DNA from: an uncultured Desulfobulbaceae bacterium
Lineage (GTDB): Bacteria > Desulfobacterota > Desulfobulbia > Desulfobulbales > Desulfocapsaceae
Direction of reading: 5' to 3'
Length of the DNA stretch: 51,574 nucleotides
NCBI GenBank assembly: GCA_903887485.1
Contig: CAISPV010000102.1
Location: 1 to 51,574 of the forward strand
The translations under genes were made by a program, and so were the position numbers. The notes below the pieces were generated by a model. That model ran no database searches. It saw only the letters and a program-made list of their open reading frames with translations, and was not told the origin of the DNA. Within the stretch, counting starts at the first letter, position 1. Every line of letters begins with the position of its first letter. Below are positions 42,854 through 51,438 of the stretch, piece after piece.

Positions 42854-45169
42854 ATGGGTGATTCGATGAAAAGAAAATTTCTATTGAAAACACTGGCACT
42901 CTGTTTCGTGATTCTTTTACCCGTCTGGGCTGGCGCTGAAGACCTTGGCGCCTTGCGGTTGAGTCAGATGCAAGGTGATATCCAGGTCCAGTCCAAGGGA
43001 TCAACTGAATGGTTTCCTGCCACCATCAATCTGCCGGTTCAGGCGGGAGACCGGCTGTGGTCGCCAAAAGACGCATGGGTTCAGGTGGAGACCCGGGACG
43101 GGAGTGTCGTCAGGCTTGACGCCGACAGCTCGCTTGAGATCCTGGCGGTAGAAAAGGACTCGCTGCAGATGTACCTCAGCCAAGGGCAGGCATATCTGAA
43201 CTTCAAGAAGGGAATGGATTCCATGTTTCAATTGGACACCCCGAATTCTTCGCTCAGGATATATGACAGCTCGACCCTCAATGTTGCCCTTGTCGATAAT
43301 GGCAATACCGAGATATCCGTGTTCCGGGGCGCCGCATATGCGGAAAACAGAAGCGGTGAGATCAGGGTTGGCGCCGGCAAAATGCTCTCCATCAATGATG
43401 ATGTGCCCTTCCTGATAGCCTTGGAGTCACCGAGTGACTGGGAAAAATGGAACCGTGATTGGGATGAATCCCTGATTAGCGATGAGAGCAGCAAACAATA
43501 TCTTCCACAGGAACTGTCAGGATATGGACGGGATCTGAACAAAAATGGCCGGTGGGTTGAAACCACTGAGTATGGAAATGTCTGGACTCCAACCACGCAT
43601 GTCTCTGCTGATTGGGCTCCTTATCGTGATGGTCGGTGGGTGTGGATTGGTGACGATTATGTCTGGATCGCCAGTGAATCGTGGGGCTGGGCCCCTTACC
43701 ATTACGGGCGCTGGGCTCACATCTCTTCTTATGGCTGGTGCTGGGTTCCACCGCCGCGCAATGAGGTCTATTGGGGGCCTGGCTATGTCAGTTGGGTATC
43801 AACTGATAGCGATGTCGCCTGGGTGCCGCTGGCGCCTGCCGAGATTTATTACGGCCATGGCTATTATGGCCCTCATAGTGTCAATATTGTTAATATTAAT
43901 ATCAATACAGTGGTGGTGCCTGGACGCAATTACAGAAATTCCCTTGTGCGTAACGCCGTTACCGTCGTCCATCGAGATACCTTCTTGACAGGACGTCATC
44001 ATGAGATCGGACATCGGGAAAATCCTTTTTTGCGGGAACGGATAAGTATTGGCCACCCCAGAATTGAGCCGGGGCGGATTACCAAGATGCCGATTATCAG
44101 GGATATTCCCAAGGTAAATCTGCCGCCAGAGCATCTTCGGTCATTGCCGGGAAGGCCAGTGGGTGGGGCGAGGCCTATGGTTAGAGAACGTGATCGTTCA
44201 ATTTTCACACCAACGGCGGCGCCACGACCCTTGGAACCCAGAGTCAGGATGAACCCTGAGCCGGCAGGAAAACAGACTGAAGGCCGGCATGTGCCAGGGC
44301 CTGATGAACGGAAACAGATGTTGGAACATAGCGTTGTGCCCAGACAATTCAAAGACCGGCCGAATATTGATGCCGATGCCGTTAAATCGGCACCACCATC
44401 TGCAACTCCAAGGCCACAGATCGCGCCGCCGCCAAGCCAGAATGAGGAAAGGAAGGCCCCGGTGGCACATGAGCGGCAGCAGATTCCTGAGCATCCCGCC
44501 ATGCCCGGTCAGTTGAGGGAACGGCCGAATAATCCCGATGCCGTTAGAGCGACGCCACCACCTGCTCCAAGGCCGCAAATCGCGCCGCCGCCAAGCCAGA
44601 ATGAGGAAAGGAAGGCCCCGGTGGCACATGAGCGGCAGCAGATTCCTGAGCATCCCGCCATGCCCAGTCAGTTGAGGGAACGGCCGAATAATCCCGATGC
44701 CGTTAGAGCGGTAACACCGCCACCTGCTCCAAGGCCGCAGATCACACCGCCGCCAGTCCAGCATGAAGAAAGGAAGGCACCGGCGGTACATGAGCGGCAG
44801 CAGAGTCCTGAGCATCCCGCCATGCCCAGTCAGTTGAGGGAACGGCCGAATAATCCCGATGCCGTTAGAGCGGTAACACCGCCACCTGCTCCAAGGCCGC
44901 AGATCACACCGCCGCCAGTCCAGCATGAAGAAAGGAACGCACCGGCGGTACAGCGGCAGCAGATTCCTGAACGCCCCGCCATGCCCAGTCAGTTGAGGGA
45001 ACGGCCAAATAATCCCGATGCCGTTAGAGCAGTAACGCCACCACCTGCTCCAAGGCCGCAGCAGATCGCACCACCGCCACATGTTCCTGCTCAGGGGCAA
45101 CCGTCCCATCTTGACCCAGAGGCATTGAAACGTCTCAAAAAACAGCAGGAGGCAGACAAGAAAGATTAA
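42854..45169 (+). CDS. Secreted FecR-domain protein with W/Y-rich (DUF6600-like) region and proline-rich tandem repeats
   Basis: About 771 aa. After a signal peptide (hydrophobic stretch ending AGAEDL), residues about 40-180 form a FecR-like domain (GDIQVQSKGSTEWFPA ... AGDRLWSPKDAWVQVE). Residues 220-330 are rich in W, Y and G (YGNVWTP, WAPYRDGRWVW, WGWAPYHYGRW), as in DUF6600. The C-terminal third carries about four tandem repeats of roughly 53 aa (APRPQI, EERKAP, PEHPAMPSQLRERPNNPDAVRA). It may be an envelope or matrix protein; its function is not known. AGGA lies 8 nt before the chosen ATG; ATGs at 42848 and 42866 are alternatives. Confidence 0.8.
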   Translation: MGDSMKRKFLLKTLALCFVILLPVWAGAEDLGALRLSQMQGDIQVQSKGSTEWFPATINLPVQAGDRLWSPKDAWVQVETRDGSVVRLDADSSLEILAVEKDSLQMYLSQGQAYLNFKKGMDSMFQLDTPNSSLRIYDSSTLNVALVDNGNTEISVFRGAAYAENRSGEIRVGAGKMLSINDDVPFLIALESPSDWEKWNRDWDESLISDESSKQYLPQELSGYGRDLNKNGRWVETTEYGNVWTPTTHVSADWAPYRDGRWVWIGDDYVWIASESWGWAPYHYGRWAHISSYGWCWVPPPRNEVYWGPGYVSWVSTDSDVAWVPLAPAEIYYGHGYYGPHSVNIVNININTVVVPGRNYRNSLVRNAVTVVHRDTFLTGRHHEIGHRENPFLRERISIGHPRIEPGRITKMPIIRDIPKVNLPPEHLRSLPGRPVGGARPMVRERDRSIFTPTAAPRPLEPRVRMNPEPAGKQTEGRHVPGPDERKQMLEHSVVPRQFKDRPNIDADAVKSAPPSATPRPQIAPPPSQNEERKAPVAHERQQIPEHPAMPGQLRERPNNPDAVRATPPPAPRPQIAPPPSQNEERKAPVAHERQQIPEHPAMPSQLRERPNNPDAVRAVTPPPAPRPQITPPPVQHEERKAPAVHERQQSPEHPAMPSQLRERPNNPDAVRAVTPPPAPRPQITPPPVQHEERNAPAVQRQQIPERPAMPSQLRERPNNPDAVRAVTPPPAPRPQQIAPPPHVPAQGQPSHLDPEALKRLKKQQEADKKD
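44395..45070 (+). repeat. Tandem repeats of about 159-162 bp inside the FecR-domain gene
   Basis: Four near-identical units plus a partial fifth; adjacent units 2 and 3 differ by only a few bases, indicating recent expansion by recombination or slippage. A degenerate older copy precedes them (around 44300-44390). Confidence 0.85.
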
Positions 45170-45198
45170 CAACAGGACGATGGTAACAGGATGCGGGA

Positions 45199-45250
45199 GG
45201 ATGCGACCTAAATTTCTCTGAGGAGAGTGGGTCGCATTCCTTTTGATATT
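45199..45250 (+). terminator. Terminator after the FecR-domain gene
   Basis: ATGCGACC (45201-45208) pairs with GGTCGCAT (45230-45237), an inner CTCT/AGAG extends the stem, and TTTT follows at 45241. Confidence 0.65.
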
Positions 45251-45433
45251 TTTAAGCGTAGTTGTTAACCTGACACCTGGCTTATTTCATATAATCAGGA
45301 ATAAGGCTATAGCTTTCAGCTATTCGCCCAGCCTTGAGAGTGCCAGTGGATATCTTTACCTGCTGGATATCAGGATCTTCAAATTTATAACTCAAAATTT
45401 GATCTCTTCATCTATGCCTTTCCTTGACAGAAG

Positions 45434-45462
45434 TTAACATTTCATGCGAGCATTAATAATAT
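45434..45462 (+). promoter_or_regulatory. Possible promoter of the signalling operon
   Basis: TTAACA at 45434-45439, 17-nt spacer, TAATAT at 45457-45462, about 175 nt before the first gene. The 45251-45636 region is A/T-rich with several short palindromes (GATATC pairs near 45350, CAAATTT/AAATTTG near 45380) and no convincing gene. Confidence 0.3.
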
Positions 45463-45636
45463 AATGTTGTGAGATAGAGAGGTTGAAAAATATTCTAACA
45501 TCTTCGATGCTCTATTATTGAAAGGACTCTTGCGAATAGGTCTCGAAAGAAAAATGCACTTCAAATTTGTATCTGCGCCCCCCAGCTCATCGTCCTGAAA
45601 AACAAAGACCAATCACCTGTAAATCACGGAGCCAGT

Positions 45637-46536
45637 ATGAAAGAGAAAATACTGATTATCGATGACGAAGAAGAGATCCTTGAGGTCCTCGCAGAGGTCT
45701 TTGAGGAAGAGGGTTATCAGGTCAAAAAAGGCCAGGACGGCGAGCACGGTATGGCCGTTTTTTTAGAGTGGCAGCCTGATCTGGTGATCACTGACATCAA
45801 AATGCCCAATAAGAATGGGCTCGACGTCCTCAGGAGTGTCAAGAACTCCGGCTCCGATGTCGATGTTATTATTCTCACCGGCCATAGCGACGAGATAACC
45901 GCCATCGAATGTCTCAAGTCAGGGGCCTATGATTACCTGCTCAAACCAGTTGAGGATATTGCTATCCTTTTAGTGGCCGCGGAAAGGGCGTTGGGCAAAC
46001 GAAGGCTTAAGCTTCAGAATCAGGATCTGCTCAGACAGCTCGCGGAACAGGCCCTCAAGATGATCGGTCTCCCCAACTACCGTCACCTCCAGACCTGCCT
46101 GGACGAGGAGATCTGCCGGGCCAAACGGTACCAGCATCCCTTCTGTTTCTGCATGGTTGACATCGATCACTTCAAGCTCTTTAACGACAGCCATGGCCAC
46201 CCCTTCGGTAATTTTGTCCTCCATGAACTTGGCCGCCTCCTGCAAGAAGGGCTTCGGCCCTCCGATAAGGTATTCCGTTATGGCGGCGAGGGATTTTCGA
46301 TTATTTTGTCCGAGACCGCCGCTCCCGAGGCCAAGGTTGCCCTTGACCGGCTCTTGGACGGGATAAGAAAACACCCATTCAGTTTTAACGGACAAAACGC
46401 CACCCTTACCATCAGCGTCGGGGTGGCCCTTTGTCCCGATCAGGCGGAAGATCTGTCTGCCTTGATCTCTCTGGCGGATGAGGCCTTGTATCAGGCAAAA
46501 GAAACAGGACGAGACCGGGTGGTATTCAGTGGCTGA
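45637..46536 (+). CDS. Response regulator with GGDEF-type domain (GGEGF variant)
   Basis: A 299-aa protein. The receiver domain (1-120) has acidic pocket DDEEE and phospho-acceptor D53. The GGDEF-type domain (about 145-299) has the metal Asp at VDIDHFKLFNDSHGH (D175), and an RxxD inhibitory site (207-210) five residues before the signature, which reads GGEGF (216-220) instead of GGEEF. The fourth position is a metal-binding acid in active diguanylate cyclases, so activity is doubtful. First of three consecutive signalling genes. Confidence 0.88.
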   Translation: MKEKILIIDDEEEILEVLAEVFEEEGYQVKKGQDGEHGMAVFLEWQPDLVITDIKMPNKNGLDVLRSVKNSGSDVDVIILTGHSDEITAIECLKSGAYDYLLKPVEDIAILLVAAERALGKRRLKLQNQDLLRQLAEQALKMIGLPNYRHLQTCLDEEICRAKRYQHPFCFCMVDIDHFKLFNDSHGHPFGNFVLHELGRLLQEGLRPSDKVFRYGGEGFSIILSETAAPEAKVALDRLLDGIRKHPFSFNGQNATLTISVGVALCPDQAEDLSALISLADEALYQAKETGRDRVVFSG

Positions 46537-46582
46537 CCTCCGACTGTTGAGCAGTCGTCCTTTTGAAGGCTGGGAGATGACC

Positions 46583-48400
46583 ATGTCAAGACAGGCAGGA
46601 ACGATACGGCGTCAGATTCTCTGGCCTTTGATGGCGGCCATCGGGCTCATTCTGCTGGTCACATTTTTTTCGATATCTTATCTGCAGAAATCCTTTGTCG
46701 TCATGGAGGCACGCCACCATATCGATCAAGTTGAGCGACTCTTCAACGGCCTCCTTGAAGCTGAGGCCAAGTTTATGCAGGTGCGCCTCGACACACTCAC
46801 AGAGGATAAAGTCCTGCAAAAAGCCTGGCTGGAGAGGGACCGTCAGCAATTGCTGGCGGTGGCCGAGCCCCTGTACCAACAACTTCACTCTCAATATAAA
46901 ATTACCCATTTCTATTTTGTCGATCCGAATCGTACCTGCTTTCTGCGGGTGCACAATCCCGCTCGGCGCGGTGATATCATCGAGCGGTTCACTATGCGAC
47001 AGGCCGAGGAAACCGGTAAAATGAGCTGGGGTATCGAACTCGGACCGCTTGGCACCTTCACCCTGCGGGTCGTGGCGCCATGGCGGATCAACGACAGGCT
47101 GGTCGGCTACCTCGAGCTTGGCGAGGAGATCGAGCACCTGACCCCGGCGCTTGTTTCAATCCTGAATGTTGATCTTCTGTTCCGCATCAAAAAATCCTAT
47201 CTGAACCGCTCAGACTGGGAGAAAGGCATGGCCATGCTGGGCCGTAAAGCCGACTGGGATGCCTTCGACCAGATGGTGTCGATTGACGCAACAAAGAACA
47301 ATATCTTGAAGGAGTTTCTTGATCTTCAGCACAAAACACATGAAGCACCCAAGAATGGAATTATCCGTATAACGACCGATGACAAAATTTTCATGGGCGG
47401 CCTGATCCCCCTAATTGATGCCGGTGGCCGCAATGTCGGCGATATTCTGGTACTGAACGACTGGACATCATTGAGCAATACCTTTCAGCGCCAGACCCTT
47501 TTTCTTGTCCTGCTGATCGGCGGCATCGGCTGCCTGCTGTTCATCATCTTCTTCCTCTACGCCGGCCGCATTGAGCAGCGCCTGGTCAATGCCTTCAAGA
47601 GTCTTTCCGATAAAAACCGGGAGCAGCAGCGGACCGAAGCGGAGCTGCGCGCCACGCAGGCCCAGCTCATCCAGTCCAGTAAACTGGCCTCGGTTGGCGA
47701 ATTGGCCGCCGGCATCGCCCATGAACTTAATCAGCCGCTCATGGTCCTGCGTAGCAAGAACCAGTTGATGCAGCGACGCCTGCAGAAAGAGACCCTGACC
47801 CCTGAGCACATTGGAGAGGCCATTGAGTCGGTGAATCGCAACACCAAGCGGATGATGAACATCATCGACCATCTGCGTGCCTTCTCGCGCCAGTCCGGCC
47901 AGACAGAACACAAACGAGAGTTGGTGCAGATCAACAAGGTAATTGACGACTGCTTTCTCATGATTGGTGAGCAGTTGCGGCTGCGGGATATTCAGATCAA
48001 AAAAGAGTTCGATCCGGGACTGCCCAGGATCCAGGCAGATGGCAACCAGTTGGAACAGGTCTTTCTTAATCTGTTCGCTAATGCCAGAGATGCTGTGGTG
48101 GAGAAGCGGGAAAAATGTACAGACAAAGAGAGCTGTCAGGCGGAGATAGCAATTCACACCGGCATAAGCGAAGATAAATCGCATATCGTTATCCTGATCA
48201 GCGACAACGGTTGCGGCATCCCCCCCGCCCTGGAGAAGACCATCTTTGATCCCTTCGTCACCTCAAAAGCGGTGGGCAAGGGCACCGGCCTGGGCCTTTC
48301 CATCAGTTATGGGATCATCCAGGAGCACAGGGGGCTGATTCGGGTGGCAGAGAGTGGCCCGGAGGGAACTACTTTTTGCGTGGAGTTACCGGCGGGGTGA
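46583..48400 (+). CDS. Membrane sensor histidine kinase with periplasmic sensor domain
   Basis: A 605-aa kinase. TM1 at about 12-34, a large periplasmic region to about 305 (VDPNRTCFLRVHNP and PWRINDRLVGYLELGEEIEHL are typical of double-Cache-type sensors), TM2 near 315-335, a coiled linker, HisKA with His380 (GIAHELNQPLMVLRSKN) and HATPase (LFANARDAV, DNGCGIPP, GKGTGLGLSISYGI). GGGAG 6 nt before ATG 46583 fixes this start. It lies 46 bp after the receiver-GGDEF gene. Confidence 0.9.
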   Translation: MSRQAGTIRRQILWPLMAAIGLILLVTFFSISYLQKSFVVMEARHHIDQVERLFNGLLEAEAKFMQVRLDTLTEDKVLQKAWLERDRQQLLAVAEPLYQQLHSQYKITHFYFVDPNRTCFLRVHNPARRGDIIERFTMRQAEETGKMSWGIELGPLGTFTLRVVAPWRINDRLVGYLELGEEIEHLTPALVSILNVDLLFRIKKSYLNRSDWEKGMAMLGRKADWDAFDQMVSIDATKNNILKEFLDLQHKTHEAPKNGIIRITTDDKIFMGGLIPLIDAGGRNVGDILVLNDWTSLSNTFQRQTLFLVLLIGGIGCLLFIIFFLYAGRIEQRLVNAFKSLSDKNREQQRTEAELRATQAQLIQSSKLASVGELAAGIAHELNQPLMVLRSKNQLMQRRLQKETLTPEHIGEAIESVNRNTKRMMNIIDHLRAFSRQSGQTEHKRELVQINKVIDDCFLMIGEQLRLRDIQIKKEFDPGLPRIQADGNQLEQVFLNLFANARDAVVEKREKCTDKESCQAEIAIHTGISEDKSHIVILISDNGCGIPPALEKTIFDPFVTSKAVGKGTGLGLSISYGIIQEHRGLIRVAESGPEGTTFCVELPAG

Positions 48401-48445
48401 AGATCTTGTTTTACGAATGAGGAATTCAGCAAGAGGTCTTTGATC

Positions 48446-49669
48446 ATGAATGAGAAGATATTGGTGGTCGACGATGAGCCGGAGATCCTGGAAATAATCT
48501 CGGAGTTTCTCAATGCCGAGGGTTTCAGGGTGACGACAGCCGCATCCGGGGAGGAAGCGCTGACCTGTATTGCTTCCGAATCTTTCCCTCTTGTGATCAC
48601 GGATATGAAGATGCCGGGCCTGAGCGGCCTTGATCTTTTGCGAAAGGTCAAGGCGCAAGATGAAGACACCGAAGTCATCGTTATGACCGGCAACGGCACC
48701 TTGGAGAACGCCATTGAGGCCCTCAGAAACAACGGGGCCTCTGATTACCTCCGAAAACCCCTGGAGGATCTTGATGATCTTTCCTGTGCGGTGACCAATG
48801 CCCTGATAAAACGACAATTACGATTAGAGAATAAGCACCTGTGTCAACAACTGTTCAAGGCCAATGAAGAACTGGAAGAAAAAGTACGGCAACGAACAAG
48901 TGTACTGGAAGAGACGATTGAGCAACTCCGCAAGTCCAAAGTGGCGGCCGAGGTGGCCAATCTGGCCAAGAGCAACTTTCTCAGCAGCATGAGCCACGAG
49001 TTAAGGACCCCACTCAATAGCATCATTGGTTTTTCTCAAATTTTACAGTCGCAACTCTCCGCACAGCAGCAAAGTTATGCTCACAACATCCAGGAAAGCG
49101 GCCAATATCTTTTTGCTCTGATTAAGGATATCCTTGAGATGTCCGATGTTGAGGAAGGGGACATCTCGATCCACTCCACTCGATTCGATCTTCCTGCCGC
49201 ACTCCAGAGCTGCCTGACAATGCTGCAGGAACGAGCAAGAAAGCGACATATTACCTTTGATATTGACGTGGCAGAAGAGTTGACCGGTCAGCTGGTGCGG
49301 GCAGATAGTGCCAAAATCAAACAAGTCCTCTTCAACCTCCTCTCAAATGCCATTAAATTTTCCGATGAAGGAGGCAATGTCTCTATCATTATTGAGCCGA
49401 CCAGTAAGCACAGCCGACCGGAAGTCATGGTGACCATCATCAACGATGGCAGAGGAATCCCCCTTGAACGGCAGGCTAAGATATTTGAGCCGTTCTACCA
49501 GACGGAGAATATACTCTCTAACAAACCTCCAGGATCGGGCGTTGGTCTTGCCATCGCTAAGCATTATATCGAACTCCAGGGCGGCACCATCTCAGTGGCC
49601 AGCAAGGGCGAAGGGTTGGGGAGCAGATTCAGTTTTACTCTTCCTTTGGAGTTTCCTCATGAGCTGTGA
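48446..49669 (+). CDS. Receiver-histidine kinase hybrid
   Basis: A 407-aa cytoplasmic protein: N-terminal receiver (D53, ITDMKMPGLSGLDLLRKVK), coiled-coil linker (about 125-175), HisKA with His184 (SMSHELRTPLNSIIGFSQ) and HATPase (LLSNAIKFS, NDGRGIPLERQAKIFEPFYQ, GSGVGLAIAKHYIEL). No membrane segment, so input probably arrives by phosphotransfer to the receiver from the kinase encoded 45 bp upstream. No DNA-binding output is encoded nearby. Confidence 0.9.
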   Translation: MNEKILVVDDEPEILEIISEFLNAEGFRVTTAASGEEALTCIASESFPLVITDMKMPGLSGLDLLRKVKAQDEDTEVIVMTGNGTLENAIEALRNNGASDYLRKPLEDLDDLSCAVTNALIKRQLRLENKHLCQQLFKANEELEEKVRQRTSVLEETIEQLRKSKVAAEVANLAKSNFLSSMSHELRTPLNSIIGFSQILQSQLSAQQQSYAHNIQESGQYLFALIKDILEMSDVEEGDISIHSTRFDLPAALQSCLTMLQERARKRHITFDIDVAEELTGQLVRADSAKIKQVLFNLLSNAIKFSDEGGNVSIIIEPTSKHSRPEVMVTIINDGRGIPLERQAKIFEPFYQTENILSNKPPGSGVGLAIAKHYIELQGGTISVASKGEGLGSRFSFTLPLEFPHEL

Positions 49670-49850
49670 GTCATTCAAACTTATGAAAGCAAACTTGCCT
49701 CCTGTTTACTAATTTCGAGCCTACTTCAGTGGCCGCCGCGGGTGATGCAGGTCATTAATATTGCCACATCGAATATTTGATTCCATCCAACTGCACTCGA
49801 GTTTGACCTTCCTACTGTTCTCTGACACAGGGAGTCAAAATCTCCTCCTA

Positions 49851-50588
49851 TCAATCCTGACTTACCCCGAATCTCAGCAAGAAAAGATTTTCCTTGGCAG
49901 ACTTGTCTGGTTTGTGCATCAAGGCGACATCTTTAAGTGGGATTTCGCAGGTCCACCCGAATCGGTGGGCAATGTGGCGCAGTGTTACTTCACTGTAAAA
50001 CACCACATGAGTCGGGTCGCGGCGGTAATACCATGACCCGAAATAGTCGTCGTCGGTTTGGAAACAGGTCATGAGTGCCAGCCATCCCCCAGGCCGTAGC
50101 ATCCGGTCGAAACGGGCGAACTCATCGGCCGGCCGATGGAAATGTTCGATGGTTTCAGTGCAGGTAATGAAATCATACAGATCATCAAGCGGTTCCGGAT
50201 CGGGGAAAAAAAGCGGATCAAATAATCCCACCCGGTGGCCTGCCTCGCCTAACATGCAGGCAAGGGCCGGTCCCGGACCACACCCATAGTCCAGCCCCTT
50301 GGCATGCGGCGACAGCCGTTGCAATAATGGATCTGCAAGCTTTGACAAAAAACGGCGATACTTTTTATCCGCCGGATCGTTCCGGTGTTTGCGATAGTGC
50401 TCAAACTCTTCTTCCGTCGACATTCTTTGCGCCGGATTCAGAAAAGTTGCCTGGCAAACGCTGCAACGCCTGTAACTATAACTGTCTACGTTTACAAATA
50501 CTTCTGCTGAGAGCAAACCGCACACAATGCAGCGGTGATAGATAAAAGAGCGAGCACGGTTTAAAGCTTTATAGAAGGACATGGTCAT
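49851..50588 (-). CDS. SAM-dependent methyltransferase with N-terminal Cys-rich motif
   Basis: A 245-aa protein. Residues 19-47 have a CIVC ... CSVC zinc-ribbon-like pair, followed by a class I methyltransferase core: LDYGCGPGPALACMLGEAG, FITCTETIEHFHRPADEFARFDRMLRPGGWLALMT. This architecture occurs in methyltransferases of cell-surface sugar or small-molecule pathways. The substrate is unknown. The 49670-49850 stretch before it (past the kinase gene) contains no evident gene. Confidence 0.85.
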   Translation of the reverse strand: MTMSFYKALNRARSFIYHRCIVCGLLSAEVFVNVDSYSYRRCSVCQATFLNPAQRMSTEEEFEHYRKHRNDPADKKYRRFLSKLADPLLQRLSPHAKGLDYGCGPGPALACMLGEAGHRVGLFDPLFFPDPEPLDDLYDFITCTETIEHFHRPADEFARFDRMLRPGGWLALMTCFQTDDDYFGSWYYRRDPTHVVFYSEVTLRHIAHRFGWTCEIPLKDVALMHKPDKSAKENLFLLRFGVSQD

Positions 50589-50692
50589 GAACCAGTAAAG
50601 CCGCTAACGACTATATCAGAAGTTTCCCTGTTTTCCCGACACGGTTGCAATCAATGCTATCATGTCAATCATTCTGCTTCGTCCTTCTTTTT

Positions 50693-50794
50693 AGGAGCCG
50701 TTACGAAATAACATGGCTCATTATAGCTATTTCGTTACGGCTCCTTATGCCGCTCCGGGCCACTAAATGGCCATGTTATTTTCTTACAACGGCT
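50693..50794. mobile_element. Short inverted-repeat (MITE-like) element
   Basis: AGGAGCCGTTACGAAATA (50693-50710) is repeated in inverse at 50728-50745 with one mismatch, and AGCCGTT...AAATAACATGGC (50696-50717) is repeated in inverse at 50769-50794 with a small internal change. The same terminal sequence type bounds the element at 40411-40612. There is no coding capacity. The remaining 50795-50978 stretch shows no supportable gene. Confidence 0.5.
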
Positions 50795-50978
50795 TATGGT
50801 GACCGGGCGTACGCAACTGGTTCATGAGATCTGCGAAAGGAGTGTGGGTGGCGGTTGATTTCTTTTCTGTGTCTGAATTTTGAGTGGGCAGCCAACCGGC
50901 TGAACCGCAATGCCTCGTTCCTGGGCGAGTTTACCCTTGATTGTGGTAAGAGCGGGCTAAACACCCGTCCTTACCCGA

Positions 50979-51410
50979 TTATGCTTGATCTTTTTTGTAT
51001 TTCATTTCTGGCTCTGGATTAATTCCCAAACAATCCATTACTCTGTTGGAGTAATTAAAATACCCAATTAATTGTGCAGCATCTAATATCTCTTTGTCGC
51101 TAAAACCTGCTTTTTGTAATTTTTCGACATCAGATTTACACATTTCCTTTGGTGTTAGAGTGGTTTTCTTTGCAAATTCAAGAAGTGCTTGTGTTTGATG
51201 GTCAAACTCAACTTGCGTGAAATCTTCTTGAATTTTTAATAATATTTCTTCATCTATGATCTCTTCACGGAGATCTTGCTCATGGCTTTCCACTCAGTAA
51301 TAACAACCATTGAGACTTGAGACAACAGTTGCAATAAGTACACGTTGCTTTCTGTTGAGACCATCCGGAATAGTCATTATGTGTCGGTAGATATTGCGGC
51401 CCATCGCCAT
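50979..51410 (-). CDS. AhpD/CMD-like protein with CxxU motif, candidate selenoprotein, probably 5'-truncated
   Basis: Reading through the in-frame TGA at 51296-51294 gives about 143 aa from ATG 51410. The motif LNGCYY-Sec-VESH (C36, U39) matches the redox CxxC-x3-H of carboxymuconolactone-decarboxylase/AhpD peroxidases, with Sec at the second Cys; Sec forms of this family are known. The following part (FDHQTQALLEFAKK ... DAAQLIGYFNYSNRVMDCLGI) is typical. A SECIS-like hairpin follows (51275-51258). The frame is open only to TAA at 51452; the family's usual N-terminal 50-60 residues are missing and transposase-like sequence lies there instead. The gene is A/T-richer than its neighbours. Confidence 0.65.
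51258..51296 (-). promoter_or_regulatory. Candidate bacterial SECIS element of the AhpD-like gene
   Basis: After the UGA come 18 nt, then a perfect 6-bp stem GATCTC/GAGATC (51275-51270 and 51263-51258) closing the loop CGTGAA. The loop begins 24 nt past the UGA and has G as second base, within the published bacterial SECIS pattern. Confidence 0.55.
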
Positions 51411-51438
51411 TGTTTCAGGGCGTAGACTTTGAATTTGG

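Noticed and set aside
44395-45070. Possible CRISPR array
   Set aside because: The periodic units are about 160 bp, in frame, and encode protein; there are no short repeats with unique spacers anywhere in the window.
44198-45172. 324-aa minus-strand frame with repeated units opposite the FecR-domain gene
   Set aside because: Its repeats are the reverse translation of the real protein's repeats; the plus frame has signal peptide and domains.
49667-49780. Read-through past the TGA that ends the receiver-kinase gene as another selenocysteine codon
   Set aside because: The kinase is already complete at its HATPase end, and the following codons show no Cys/redox context or family match.
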